This document shows positions 35,204 through 45,475 of a stretch of DNA of 64,000 nt, in pieces. Under the pieces are notes generated by a model. It was given only the letters and a program-made list of their open reading frames with translations, made no database searches and had not been told where the DNA came from. Every line of letters starts with the position of its first letter. Positions within the stretch are counted from its first letter, which is position 1. Made by a program: the position numbers and the translations under genes. Origin of the DNA: CAVRQM01 sp963822705 (GTDB taxonomy: Bacteria; Pseudomonadota; Alphaproteobacteria; Acetobacterales; Acetobacteraceae); assembly GCA_963822705.1 (NCBI GenBank), contig CAWGIX010000008.1, positions 1 through 64,000 of the forward strand. Reading direction: 5' to 3'.

Positions 35204-36145
35204 CTAGCGGATGTTTTGCGCCGACAGCTGGATGACCTGCGCGGCTTTATCCTTGGTGATCAGGTTTGGACCCGAGGAGACGGTGCCCGCCGGCATCAGC
35301 CCGGTGCTCGCATACAGGTTGAGCAGTACCACCGGCAGGTAGCCTTGCAGATATTCCTGCTGGTCGATGCAGAACGCCGCGTCGCCGTCGGCGACCGCTT
35401 TCAAAAACCCGGCCGAGAGATCGAACGTGGCGATATGCACCTTTTTGGTGAGACCCATCGCTTTGAGCGCGGCCAACGCCGGCTCTCCCGCCGTGGAGGC
35501 GCCGAGCGCCATGACGGTATCGATCGACGGGTCGGATTGCAGGGCGGCCCGCACCTTCGCCGTGGTTTCGGAGGGATCCATCGTGGTGGGAATCACTTTT
35601 GTCGGGTGACCGAACCCGTCGGCAAAGCCCTTGCAGCGCAGGTCGAGCGCGACGTTGCCAACTTCCTGGTTGACGCAGATGCCGTTCTTGCCGCCCATCT
35701 CGGCCAGTTTCTGGCCGCCCGCCTTGCCGGCGGTGTACTCGTCCTGACCGACGTGCAGCAGGGCGCCGAGTTTCTTGGATACATCGGCGCCGGAATTCAT
35801 CGAGATCACGGGAATCCCGGCCGCGGCGGCGCCTTTTATGGCGTTGCCGAGCGCGTCGGCATCCGGAATGGAAACCACCAGCCCGTCCGGGTGCTGGTTG
35901 GCGGCAGCGGTGATCAACTGCGCCATCGCCACCATGTCGAACGTTTCGGGCGCCCGGTACTCCACCTTGGCGCCGGTGAGCTTGCCGGCATCCTCCACGC
36001 CCTTCTTGACCACGGACCAGAACGGATCGGAGGCCTGGCCGTGCGTCACCACGATGATGCTCACCTGCTTCGCCTGCGCCGGCGCGGCGGCGGCGATGCC
36101 GGCCGCGGCCAGCAGACCGAGTGCCAGTTGCTTCCAGATGCTCAT
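35204..36145 (-). CDS. Inositol ABC transporter periplasmic binding protein
   Basis: 313 residues with a signal peptide (KQLALGLLAAAGIAAAAPAQA). The Peripla_BP_4 fold shows THGQASDPFWSVVKKGVEDA, PDGLVVSIPDADALGNAIKG, VISMNSGADVSKKLG and TMDPSETTAKVRAALQ. Its position between the ABC ATPase and iolG makes myo-inositol the likely ligand. The ATG at 36145 is the first in-frame codon before the n-region. Confidence 0.9.
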   Translation of the reverse strand: MSIWKQLALGLLAAAGIAAAAPAQAKQVSIIVVTHGQASDPFWSVVKKGVEDAGKLTGAKVEYRAPETFDMVAMAQLITAAANQHPDGLVVSIPDADALGNAIKGAAAAGIPVISMNSGADVSKKLGALLHVGQDEYTAGKAGGQKLAEMGGKNGICVNQEVGNVALDLRCKGFADGFGHPTKVIPTTMDPSETTAKVRAALQSDPSIDTVMALGASTAGEPALAALKAMGLTKKVHIATFDLSAGFLKAVADGDAAFCIDQQEYLQGYLPVVLLNLYASTGLMPAGTVSSGPNLITKDKAAQVIQLSAQNIR

Positions 36146-36217
36146 GCGAGTGTTTCTCCCTGTGGTGGACCGCCGGCGAACCACTCGCCGGACGTGCTTC
36201 GTGCTGTGTGGATACGG

Positions 36218-37021
36218 CTAGACGGTGCCGCCGAGCTCGCCGGACAGTTCCTGCAATTCCTTGCCGCCGGCCATCAGGTTCTGCAACGCGTCGATGGCGA
36301 TTTCGGACTTTTGGAAGGTGCCGAGCGTGCGGCCGCGGTTCAGCACCGTGAACCGCTGCCCCACCGCGTAGGCGTGGCGCACGTTATGGGTGATGAAGAT
36401 CACGCCCAGACCTTTGGTTCGGACCTGGTTGACGTATTTCAGCACCATCGATGTCTGCGCCACCCCGAGCGCCGAGGTGGGTTCGTCCAGGATCAGCACT
36501 TTCGCGCCGAAATAGACCGCGCGGGCGATGGCGACGCATTGGCGTTCGCCGCCCGACAGCGTGCCCACGGCCTGGTCCGGGTCGCGTACATCGATACCGA
36601 TCCGACGCATCTCGCTGCGCGTCACCTCGTCGCAGCTTGCGAGGTCGAGCGAGCGGAACGGGAAAAAGCCACGCATCGGCTCGCGGCCCATGAAGAAATT
36701 GCGCGTCACCGACATCAGCGGGATCATCGCCAGATCCTGGTAGACGGTGGCGATGCCGGCGTCGAGCGCGTCGCGCGGGCTGTTGAACCGGACCGGCTTG
36801 CCGTCCACCAGATATTCGCCGGTGGTCGGCTGGTGCACGCCGGCCAAGGTTTTGATCAGGGTGGACTTGCCCGCCCCGTTGTCGCCCAGCAGGCACAGGA
36901 CTTCCGCCGGGTTCACGCGCAGCGACACGCCGGCCAGCGCCACCACATGGCCGAAATGCTTTACCAGGTCGCGCACCTCGATCAGCGGCGTGACCGAGCG
37001 CGGGGCGGAGACAGTGTCCAT
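36218..37021 (-). CDS. Inositol ABC transporter ATPase (single-domain)
   Basis: 267 residues. Walker A is LLGDNGAGKSTLIKTLAGVH, signature LSGGERQCVAIARAV, Walker B VLILDEPTSALGV and switch FITHNVRHAYAVG. It is a one-domain ATPase of the ribose/inositol class rather than the usual two-domain RbsA type, so it should work as a homodimer under the single permease. It follows the permease gene by 4 bp. The ATG at 37021 is the accepted start, with the ATP domain from about residue 12. Confidence 0.92.
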   Translation of the reverse strand: MDTVSAPRSVTPLIEVRDLVKHFGHVVALAGVSLRVNPAEVLCLLGDNGAGKSTLIKTLAGVHQPTTGEYLVDGKPVRFNSPRDALDAGIATVYQDLAMIPLMSVTRNFFMGREPMRGFFPFRSLDLASCDEVTRSEMRRIGIDVRDPDQAVGTLSGGERQCVAIARAVYFGAKVLILDEPTSALGVAQTSMVLKYVNQVRTKGLGVIFITHNVRHAYAVGQRFTVLNRGRTLGTFQKSEIAIDALQNLMAGGKELQELSGELGGTV

Positions 37022-37025
37022 GGCG

Positions 37026-38144
37026 TCAGCGCTCCCCGGTGACCTTCTTGCGGATAAAATTGTTGAACAGCACGGCGATCAGCAGCATCGCGCCCAGAAA
37101 CACCTGGAACCAGTCGCTGTCGAAATTCGTGTAGGTGAGGCCGATCGAGACCACGCCGAAAATGATGGCGCCGAAAAACGCGCCGATCGCCGAGCCGTAG
37201 CCGCCGGTCAGCAGGCAGCCGCCGATCACCGCGGCGATGATCGCCTGGAACTCTTTCTGGAACCCGCGCAGCGCGTCGGTGGAGCCGGCGTCGAGCACAG
37301 TCAGCACCGCGACCAGGCCCGCCGAGGCGGCGGTCAGCATGAACAGCCCGGTCTTTACGCTGCTCACCGGCACGCCGGAATTGCGGGCGGCGTTGGCGTC
37401 GCCGCCGGAGGCAAAGATCCAGTTGCCCACGCGCGTGCGCAGCAACACCCAGGTCGCGACCAGCGCGAAGGCCACGAACCACAGCACCGCGATCGGCACG
37501 CCGGGCGCGGCCGGCTCGCCGTTGGGCAAGTGCGCGATCACCCCCGCACTGGCCATGGCCGCGAAGGCGCCGTGGAAGGCGTTGCCGGAGAACAGGTCGG
37601 TAAGCCAGCCTTCGCCCGCCGCATCGCGGATGCCGCGCATCTGCGTGGTGCCGGTGGCCATTTTCAGCCCGACCAGCGACAGGCCGCGCAGGATGAACAG
37701 GAAGGCCAGGGTGACGATGAAGGACGGCAGGCGGGTGCGGATCACGAGCTGGCCGTTGACGGCGCCGATGGCCGCCGCGGCGGCAAGGGTCAGGACGATC
37801 GCGACCGCGAGAGGCAGGTGCAGGCGCAGCAGGACCAGACCCAGGATCAATCCCGCGAACGCGACCATCGAGCCGATCGAGAGGTCGAATTCCCCGCCGA
37901 TCATCAGCAAGGCGGCGGCGATCGCCAGTATGCCGAGCTGGGCCGCGGGCGACATCACGGTCATCAGCCCTTCGAGGGTGAACATCGTCGGACTGGCGGT
38001 GAGCAGGAAGAAGATCACCACCAGGACCAGCCCGGCCAGTGCCCCCAGTTCCGGCCGCCGCATCAGCCGTGTGGCGAGCGAGGTGTGCAGGAGCCGCTCG
38101 TCCGGAGGCAAATTCGTGCCGCGCACGCTTGACACGTCGCTCAT
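37026..38144 (-). CDS. Inositol ABC transporter permease (RbsC type)
   Basis: 372 residues, about ten membrane helices. The RbsC-like motif IAAALLMIGGEFDLSIGSMV is clear, followed by TRLPSFIVTLAFLFILRGL, GGDANAARNSGVPVSSVKTG (the cytoplasmic ATPase-contact loop) and AVIGGCLLTGGYGSAIGAFF. It is the first gene of the minus-strand inositol operon. A promoter with TTGACA and an operator palindrome lies about 90-120 bp upstream. Confidence 0.92.
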   Translation of the reverse strand: MSDVSSVRGTNLPPDERLLHTSLATRLMRRPELGALAGLVLVVIFFLLTASPTMFTLEGLMTVMSPAAQLGILAIAAALLMIGGEFDLSIGSMVAFAGLILGLVLLRLHLPLAVAIVLTLAAAAAIGAVNGQLVIRTRLPSFIVTLAFLFILRGLSLVGLKMATGTTQMRGIRDAAGEGWLTDLFSGNAFHGAFAAMASAGVIAHLPNGEPAAPGVPIAVLWFVAFALVATWVLLRTRVGNWIFASGGDANAARNSGVPVSSVKTGLFMLTAASAGLVAVLTVLDAGSTDALRGFQKEFQAIIAAVIGGCLLTGGYGSAIGAFFGAIIFGVVSIGLTYTNFDSDWFQVFLGAMLLIAVLFNNFIRKKVTGER

Positions 38145-38227
38145 GACGGACCCGCTGCCGACCGGCCCATGGCGATCCTCCCTCGTCGTTTTTTGTGCGG
38201 TGCAAGATTTTCTTCCGGCGCCGCGGC

Positions 38228-38243
38228 TGGAATGCGTATTCCA
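38228..38243. promoter_or_regulatory. IolR operator palindrome 1
   Basis: TGGAATGCGTATTCCA is a perfect 6-bp dyad around a 4-bp spacer and fits GGAA-N6-TTCC, the site reported for the RpiR-type inositol repressor IolR of Sinorhizobium. It covers the -10 element (38235-38240) of the minus-strand transporter promoter, so binding would block that promoter. Confidence 0.75.
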
Positions 38244-38263
38244 ATACTGCGGCGGCTTGTCAA
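38235..38263 (-). promoter_or_regulatory. Promoter of the inositol transporter/iolG operon
   Basis: On the minus strand a perfect -35 TTGACA (38258-38263) is spaced 17 bp from AATACG (38235-38240), which keeps three of six -10 positions. The optimal spacing and the overlapping IolR-type palindrome support the call. The start codon is 38144, leaving a leader of about 85 bases. Confidence 0.55.
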
Positions 38264-38338
38264 CCGAAAATCGCACTGTGGGATTGCAAAAGTTGCGCAG
38301 CATTGATGTCCCCAGACGTGCGGCGCCTGGCGGGCGGG

Positions 38339-38352
38339 GAATGCCAGTTCCA
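38339..38352. promoter_or_regulatory. IolR operator palindrome 2
   Basis: GGAATGCCAGTTCC matches GGAA-N6-TTCC, 110 bp centre to centre from the first site and 74 bp before the iolC ATG. A TTGACG word (38355-38360) begins 2 bp downstream and may be the -35 of the iolC promoter. Two sites in one divergent region allow coordinated or looped repression of both operons. Confidence 0.7.
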
Positions 38353-38425
38353 TTTGACGGTGCTCCGGAACCTGTGCTTCAACGCGCGTTCAGTCCGTGC
38401 AGCTGCTCCATGCGAGGATGAGACG

Positions 38426-40349
38426 ATGACTTCCGCGCCGCTCGACGTCATCAGCATCGGACGCTCGTCGGTCGACCTCTACGGCCAGCAGGTAGGCGGC
38501 CGGCTGGAGGACATGGCGACGTTCTCCAAGGCGGTCGGCGGCTGCCCCACCAATATCGCCATCGGCACCGCCCGGCTCGGCCTGCGCTCCGGCGTGATCA
38601 CTCGGGTCGGCGACGAGCACATGGGCCGCTTCATCCGCGAGCAGCTGGTGCGCGAAGGCGTGGACGTGAGAGGGCGTGCATACCGATCCGCAGCGGCTGA
38701 CCTCGCTGGTGCTGCTGGGCGTGCGCGACGAGCACGGCTTTCCGCTGATCTTCTATCGCGACAACTGCGCCGACTCCGCCTTGGACGAAAGCGACATCGA
38801 CGAGGCATTCGTCTCCCGCGCACGCGCGGTGCTCGTTACCGGCACGCATTTCGCGCGACCGGCTTCGGCGGCGGCGCAGCACCGGGCCATCGACATCGCC
38901 CGGCGCGATGGCGGGCGCGTCGTGTTCGACATCGACTATCGGCCGAACCTGTGGGGCCTGGCCGGCCACGGCGCGGGCGAGAGCCGCTATGTGCGTTCGG
39001 GCCAGGTGACCGCAGCTGCTGGCGCCGATCCTGCCGCTTTGCGACCTGATCGTCGGCACCGAGGAGGAGCTGCATATCGCCGGCGGCTCCGAGGACACGC
39101 TGGCGGCGATCCGCGCCATCCGCACTGCACTCGGCCGCCACGATCGTGTGCAAGCGCGGTCCGATGGGCTGCGTGGTGTTCCCCGAGGACATTCCCGAAT
39201 CGCTCGACGAGGGCGTGCGCGGACCGGGCTTTCCGGTCGAAGTCTACAACGTGCTGGGCGCGGGCGACGCCTTCATGTCGGGCTTCCTGCGCGGCTGGCT
39301 GCGCGACGAGGATCTGGAGACGTGCTGCGCCTGGGCCAATGCGTGCGGGGCGTTCGCGGTGTCGCGCCTGCTGTGCTCGCCGGAAATCCCGACCTGGACG
39401 GAGCTGCAGTATCTTCCTGAAGCACGGCAGCAAGGAACGTGCGCTGCGCAAGGATGCGGCGCTCAACCACATACATTGGGCGACGACGCGGCGCGCCGGC
39501 TGCCGGATCGGATCATGGCGCTCGCCATCGACCACCGTGTCGCAGTTCGAAGACATGGCGCTCAGCCTCGATGCGCCGCGCGAGCGGATTTCCGTGTTCA
39601 AGATGCTGGCGACCGAGGCCGCCGCTGCGGGTGGCCGACGGCCGGCCCGGTTTCGGCATGCTGCTGGACGGCACCTATGGCCGCGAAGCCCTGTTCCGCG
39701 CCGGAAGCAGCCGGATTGTGGATCGCCCGTCCCGTGGAACTGCCGGGCAGCCGCCCGCTGGATTTCGACGTCTACGACAGTCTGGGCGCGCATCTGGCCG
39801 AATGGCCGGTCACGCATGCCGTCAAATGCCTGTGCTTCTATCACCCCGACGACCCGGAGGACCTGCGGCTGCAGCCAGGAGCGCGAGCTGCTGCGGGTGT
39901 TCGACGCCACACGCGACCGTCGGGCGCGAGCTGCTGATCGAGATCATCGCCGGGCAAGCACGGACCGCTTGCGCGAGCGACACCGTGGCCGAGGTGCTCG
40001 GCCGCCTGTACGCGCTCGGGATCAAGCCCGACTGGTGGAAGCTGGAACCGCAGCCGGCCGCGGCATGGGAGATGATCGGCGACACCATCCGCGCCCACGA
40101 CCGGCTGTGCCGGGGCATCGTGCTGCTGGGTCTGGAGGCGCCGGCGACGCGAACTGGCGCGGGTGTTCCACGCCGCGGCGCGCGAGCCGACGGTGCGCGG
40201 CTTTGCGGTCGGCCGCACGATCTTCGCCGAGCCGGCGCACGCCTGGCTGTCCGGCCGCATGACGACGAGCAGGCGACGAGCGAATGGCCCGGCGTTTCGC
40301 GGGCCTGGTGGAAGCCTGGCAAAACGCGGAACGCCGCGATGCCGCTTGA
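38426..40349 (+). pseudogene. iolC: 5-dehydro-2-deoxygluconokinase fused to DUF2090 domain, about 12 frameshifts
   Basis: The N-terminal PfkB-type kinase reads DVISIGRSSVDLYGQQVGG, VGGCPTNIAIGTARLGLRSG and VLGAGDAFMSGFLRG with the catalytic Asp. The C-terminal half matches DUF2090: RIMALAIDHRVQFEDM, FGMLLDGTYGREALF, WIARPVELPGSRPLDFD, VKCLCFYHPDD and GFAVGRTIFAEPAHAWLSG. This IolC-DUF2090 fusion of about 640 residues is usual in alphaproteobacteria. The kinase phosphorylates 2-deoxy-5-keto-gluconate, and the added domain has been proposed to act as the aldolase. Shifts, nearly all one extra base, occur near 38673, 39012, 39127, 39413, 39542, 39627, 39712, 39875, 39915, 40150, 40262 and 40283. 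Confidence 0.88.
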
Positions 40350-40362
40350 GGGAGAACGACCC

Positions 40363-42221
40363 ATGAGCACGATCCGCCTGACCACGGCGCAGGCGCTGGT
40401 GCGCGCGCTCGCCGCGCAGAAGACGCGACATCGACGGCAAGACGCGTGCCGCTGTTCGGCGGCGTGTGGGCGATCTTCGGCCACGGCAACGTGGCCGGCA
40501 TGGGCGAGGCGCTGGCCGGCGTGCGCGACACGTCTGCCGACCTTTCGCGCCCATAACGAGCAGGCGATGGCGCATGCCGCCATCGCCTATGCCAAGGCGT
40601 CGCGGCGGCGGCGGATGATGGCCGGCACGACCTCGATCGGTCCCGGCGCCACCAACATGGTGACGGCCGCGGCGGTGGCGCATGTCAATCGCCTGCCGGT
40701 GCTGCTGCTGCCGGGCGACGTTTTCGCCACCCGCCGGCCCGATCCCGTGCTGCAACAGGTCGAGGACTTTCGGCGACGGCACGGTCAGCGCCAACGACTG
40801 CTTCCGCCCGGTCTGCCGCTATTTCGATCGCCTCACCCGCCCCGAGCAGATCGTTCCGGCGTTCGCCCGCGCCATGGCGGTGCTGACCGATCCCGCCGAA
40901 TGCGGGCCGGTGACGCTGGCCTTCTGCCAGGACGTGCAGGCGGAAGCCTATGACTATCCGGCACACTTGTTCGAGGAGCGGCTCTGGACGCCGCGCCGCG
41001 TGCGCCCCGACGAGGACGAACTGGCCGCTGCGGTCGAACTGCTGCGCAAGGCGAAACGGCCATTCGTGGTGGTCGGCGGCGGCGTGCTGTACTCCGAGGC
41101 AGAGGGCGCCCTGCGCCGATTTTGCGAGACGCACGGCATGCCGGCTTCGGAGACGCAGGCCGGCAAGTCCTCGCTGCCGCACACACATGCGCTGAACATG
41201 GGGGCACTCGGCGTGACCGGCACCGCCGCGTCCAACGCGCTGGCCGCCGAGGCCGACGTGGTGCTGGCGGTCGGCACGCGGCTGGCCGATTTCACCACCG
41301 GCTTCGTGGGCGCTGTTCCGTGCCGATGACCGGCGCATCATCGGGCTGAACGTGCAGCCTTTCGACGCCGGCAAGCACCGCGCGCAGCCGCTGGTGGCCG
41401 ATGCGCGCGCGGGACTGGCGGCGCTCGTCGCAGCGCTTTGGCCGGCTGGCGCGCTCCCGCCGACTGGAGTGCGCGCGCAGAGCGGGAAAAACGCGCCTGG
41501 GCCGGCGCGGCTGCGCGTTATACCAACGCCAGCAACGCCGAACTGCCGAGCGACGCGCAGGTGATCGGCGCCGTGCAGCGCGTGCGCAGAACCGTCCGAT
41601 ATCATCGTGTGCGCCGCGGGCGGCTTGCCGGGCGAGCTGCACAAGCATTGGCTGGCCGACCAGCCTGGCGGCTATCACGTCGAATACGGCTATTCCGCAT
41701 GGGCTACGAGATCGCCGGCGCTCTCGGCGTCAAGATGGCGCGACCCGTCGCGCGAGGTGGTCGTGCTGCTGGGCGACGGCTCCTACCTGATGATGAATTC
41801 CGAAATCGCCACCTCGGTGATGCTCGGCAAGAAGCTGACCATCGTCGTGCTCGACAACCGCGGCTTTGGCTGCATCAACCGCCTGCAGCGTGCCACCGGC
41901 GGCGCGAGTTTCAACAATCTGCTGAGCGACCGCACAGCACGAGGTGCTGCCGGAGATCGATTTCGCCGCCCATGCGCGCAGCCTGGGCGCCGTGGCGGAG
42001 AAGGTGGCCGGCATCGCCGAGCTGGAGCAGGCGCTGGCGCGGGCACGCGGTAACAAGACAACCAGCGTCGTGGTGATCGACACCGATCCCATGGTCGTCA
42101 CCGACGCCGGCGGCTTCTGGTGGGACGTGGCGGTGCCGGAAGTTTCTCGCGCGCGGAAGTGCGGGCGGCGCGGGAAAACGTATGTGCGAGCGCTGCGAGC
42201 TGCAACGGCGTCGGCGACTGA
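40363..42221 (+). pseudogene. iolD: 3D-(3,5/4)-trihydroxycyclohexane-1,2-dione hydrolase, about 12 frameshifts
   Basis: The thiamine-diphosphate enzyme is recognisable throughout: LTTAQALVRALAAQK, FGGVWAIFGHGNVAGMGEAL, FRAHNEQAMAHAAIAYAKAS with the TPP-activating Glu, GTTSIGPGATNMVTAAAVAH, VVVGGGVLYSEAEGALRRF, and the TPP/Mg site LLGDGSYLMMNSEIATSVML. IolD opens the ring of the trione to 5-deoxyglucuronate. The expected length, about 620 codons, fits ATG 40363 to the TGA at 42219. Shifts lie near 40426, 40443, 40533, 40768, 41308, 41445, 41592, 41698, 41741, 41935, 42152 and close to the C-terminus. It follows iolC by 13 bp. Confidence 0.88.
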
Positions 42222-42251
42222 ACTGCGGCGCGACGAGGAGCACACAGCGAT

Positions 42252-43136
42252 ATGATCCGCATCGGCGCCAACCCGATCGGCTGGTCGAACGACGACATGC
42301 AGGAGCTCGGCGGCGACACGCCGCTCGAGACCTGCCTGGCCGAGGCCACGGCGTCGGCTTCGAGGGCATGGAGCTGGGCAACAAGTTCCCGCGCGAGGCG
42401 GACGCGCTGCAGGCGGCGCTGGCGCCGTACGGATTGGCCTGCGTCGGCGGATGGTATTCCTGCGAGCTGCTGCGTCGCGACGCGTCGGCCGAGATTCGCG
42501 GCGATGCAGCCGCATCTTGAACCTGCTCAAGGCGATGGGTATCGACCGTGTTCATCGTCGCCGAAACATCCAACGCCATCCACGGCGATGTCGGCAAGCC
42601 GCTGTCGCAACGGCCGGTCCTGGAGTCGTCGCGATGGCAAGAATTCGGGCAACGGCTGACCGAGGTGGCGGAGGCCACGCTGCGGGCCGGGCTGCGGCTG
42701 GTCTACCATCACCACATGGGCACGATCGTGCAGAGCGAGGCAGGACATCGACGCGTTGATGGCGTCGACCGGACCCGCGGCGCATCTGCTGCTCGACACC
42801 GGCCATGCGACCTGGGGCGGTTCGGATCCGGCGGCGCTGGCGGCGCGCTACCGCGACCGCATCAGCCACGTCCACACCAAGGACGTGCGCCGCGAGGTGA
42901 TGCAGCGCGCGCAAGCGGAGGACTGGAGCTTTCTGCACAGCGTGGTGGAGGGCGTCTATACCGTGCCGGGCGACGGCATGGTGGATTTTCCCGCCGTGTT
43001 CCGCGCTCTGCCCGGCTATTCCGGCTGGGTGGTGATCGAGGCGGAGCAGGACCCCGCAAAAGCGAACCCGCTGCGGTACGCGCGCATGGGCTACGCCAAT
43101 CTGCGCCGCTATCTCGCGGATGCCGGGCTGGCCTGA
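42252..43136 (+). pseudogene. iolE: myo-Inosose-2 dehydratase, about six frameshifts
   Basis: The TIM-barrel enzyme reads MIRIGANPIGWSNDDMQELG, GFEGMELGNKFPREADAL, VFIVAETSNAIHGDVGKPLS, LRLVYHHHMGTIVQSE, LLLDTGHATWGGSDP, HVHTKDVRREVM and GWVVIEAEQDPAKANPL. Metal-site residues (His, Glu, Asp) are kept. IolE dehydrates scyllo-inosose to the trione used by IolD. The length, about 295 codons, is standard. Shifts lie near 42352, 42497, 42517, 42551 and 42743. The stop overlaps the iolB start (TGATG). Confidence 0.88.
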
Positions 43137-43938
43137 TGGCCGATCTGCTGGTCAAGCCTCACCCGCCGCGATGCGCGACGGCGCGATTCATCGCATCACG
43201 CCGCAGAGCGCCGGCTGGTCCTATGTCGGCTTCGAAGTGTTCGAGCTGACACCGGGACAGATGCTGCGACAGCCGGCGGGCGCCGCGGGAAATCTGTCTG
43301 GTGCTGGTGTCCGGCCGCGCTTCGGTGCGCGCGGGAGATCAGGATTTCGGCGCTGTCGGCGCGCGCAAAAGTCCGTTCGAGGGCAATCCGTGGTCGGTCT
43401 ATGTGCCGGCGCGTAGCGAGTGGTCGGTCATGGCGGAGGACGGTGTGCGAGCTCGCGGTCTGCTCCGCGCCCGGCGACCGGCAAGCTGCCGGCCCGCGTG
43501 ATCCCGCCAGGCGAAGTGGCGCAGGAGACGCGCGGCAAGGGCACGAATACGCGCCATGTGCGCAACATCCTGCCGGATACGGGCGTGGCCGAGAGCCTGC
43601 TGGTGGTGGAAGTGATCACGCCGGGCGGCAACTGGTCGAGCTATCCGCCGCACAAGCACGACACCGACGATTTTCCGCGCGAGACCTATCTCGAGGAGAC
43701 CTACTACCACCGCCTCGCGCGCGGAACAGGGTTCGCGGTGCAGCGCGTCTACACCGACGACGGCTCGCTCGACGAGACAATGGCGGTGCGCGACCGCGAC
43801 GTCGTGCTGGTGCCGCGCGGCTACCATCCGGTGGGCGCGCCGCACGGCTTCGATCTCTACTATCTCAACGTGATGGCGGGGCCGGTGCGCGCATGGCGCT
43901 TCAGCATGTCGCCCGATCACGCATTTCTGGGTTGGTAG
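43136..43938 (+). pseudogene. iolB: 5-deoxy-glucuronate isomerase, about four frameshifts
   Basis: The cupin enzyme reads MADLLVKPH, MRDGAIHRITPQSAGWSYVG, REICLVLVSGRASVRAG and, in the long intact tail, IPPGEVAQETRGKGTNTRHV, NWSSYPPHKHDTDDFPRETY (metal-binding histidines), YYHRLARGTGFAVQRVYTDD and FYLN-type ends. It converts 5-deoxy-glucuronate to 2-deoxy-5-keto-gluconate, the IolC substrate. Shifts lie near 43168, 43285, 43444 and 43483; the region from 43,500 on is clean. It is about 268 codons, as expected. Confidence 0.87.
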
Positions 43939-43948
43939 GAGAATTCGC

Positions 43949-45475
43949 ATGAGCGGCAACGGCGGCGGCAACGGCCTGGTTGATCCGGTGCAGCACTACA
44001 TCGGCGGCAAGCGCACGTCCGGCACCAGCACCCGACGGGCCGACGTGTTCAACCCGGCGACCGGCCAGGTTGCGCGGCAGGTGGTGCTGGGCACGCGCGC
44101 GGACGTGGACGCAGCGGTGCAGGCGGCGGCGGCGGCATTTCCGAAATGGGCAGCGACCACGCCGCTGGCCCGTGCGCGCGTGCTGTTCCGGTTCCGCGAC
44201 CTGCTGGAGCAGAACGCCAAGACCGCTCGCGGCCATCCTTACCGCCGAGCACGGCAAGGTATTTTCCGATGCGCTGGGCGAGGTGACGCGCGGCATGGAG
44301 GTGGTGGAATACGCGACCGCCGCGCCCGAACTGCTGAAGGGCGATTTCACCGACCAGGCCGGACGCGGCATCGACGCGTTCTCGCTGCGTCAGCCGCTGG
44401 GTGTGTGCGCCGGCATCACGCCGTTCAATTTTCCGGCCATGGTGCCGCTGTGGATGCTGCCGATGGCGATCGCCTGCGGCAATTGCTTCATCCTGAAACC
44501 GAGCGAACGCGATCCCTCCGCCTCGCTCGTGCTGGCCGAACTGTTGCAGCAGGCCGGGTTGCCGGACGGCGTGTTCAACGTGGTGCAGGGCGACAAGGAA
44601 GCGGTCGATGCGATTCTGCGAGCATCCCGGCATTCAGGCCGTCAGTTTCGTCGGGTCCACGCCGATCGCCGAATACATCTATCGCATCGGAACGGCGCAC
44701 GGAAAGCGCGTGCAGGCACTGGGCGGGGCAAAAAATCATGCCGTGGTGATGCCGGATGCGGATCTGGACAAGACCACGGATGCGCTGATGGGCGCCGCCT
44801 ACGGTTCTGCGGGCGAGCGCTGCATGGCGATTTCGGTTGCGGTGGCGGTGGGCAACGTGGCCGACAAGCTGGTGGACCGGTTGGCCCCGCGCGTGCGTGG
44901 CCTGAAAATCGGCGTCGGCACCGACAAGGAAGCGGAAATGGGGCCGCTGGTGACGCGCCAGCACCGCGACAAGGTGCACGGCTACATCGATAAGGGCGTG
45001 GAGGAAGGCGCCAAGCTGGTGGTCGACGGGCGCGACCTGAAACTGCAGGGTTACGAGGACGGGTTCTTCCTCGGCGGCACGCTGTTCGACGACGTGACGC
45101 CGGAGATGACCATCTACAAGGAGGAGATTTTCGGACCCGTGCTGTCGGTGGTGCGGGTGCAAAAGTTCGACGACGCGCTGCGCCTTGTCAACGATCATGA
45201 ATACGGCAACGGCACCGCGATTTTCACCCGCGATGGCGACAGCGCGCGCGAGTTCATGCACGGCGTGCAAGCCGGCATGGTGGGCGATCAACGTGCCGAT
45301 CCCGGTGCCGATGGCCTACCATAGCTTTGGCGGCTGGAAGCGCAGCCTGTTCGGCGACCACCACATGCACGGCAAGGAAGGCGTGCGGTTCTTCACCCGC
45401 CTGAAGACGGTGACATCGCGTTGGCCGGAGGGTATCCGGGCCGGGGCGGAGTTCGTGATGCCGACGCTGGGATGA
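43949..45475 (+). CDS. iolA: Methylmalonate-semialdehyde dehydrogenase (CoA-acylating), three frameshifts
   Basis: Aldehyde dehydrogenase of about 508 codons: VQHYIGGKRTSGTSTRRADV, GVCAGITPFNFPAMVPLWML, GGAKNHAVVMPDADLDKTTD and the catalytic Cys in YGSAGERCMA. The ending IPVPMAYHSFGGWKRSLFGD is the MmsA/IolA signature, typical of CoA-acylating members. It turns malonate semialdehyde from inositol (or methylmalonate semialdehyde from valine) into acetyl- or propionyl-CoA. Extra bases lie at about 44230, 44620 and 45285. The stop overlaps the rpiR start (ATGA). Confidence 0.9.

Noticed and set aside
38660..45290. Programmed frameshifting or a recoded genetic system in the iol genes
   Set aside because: There are dozens of shifts without a shared slippery motif or following structure, and similar single-base insertions occur in unrelated genes of the window. 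Sequencing error is far simpler.
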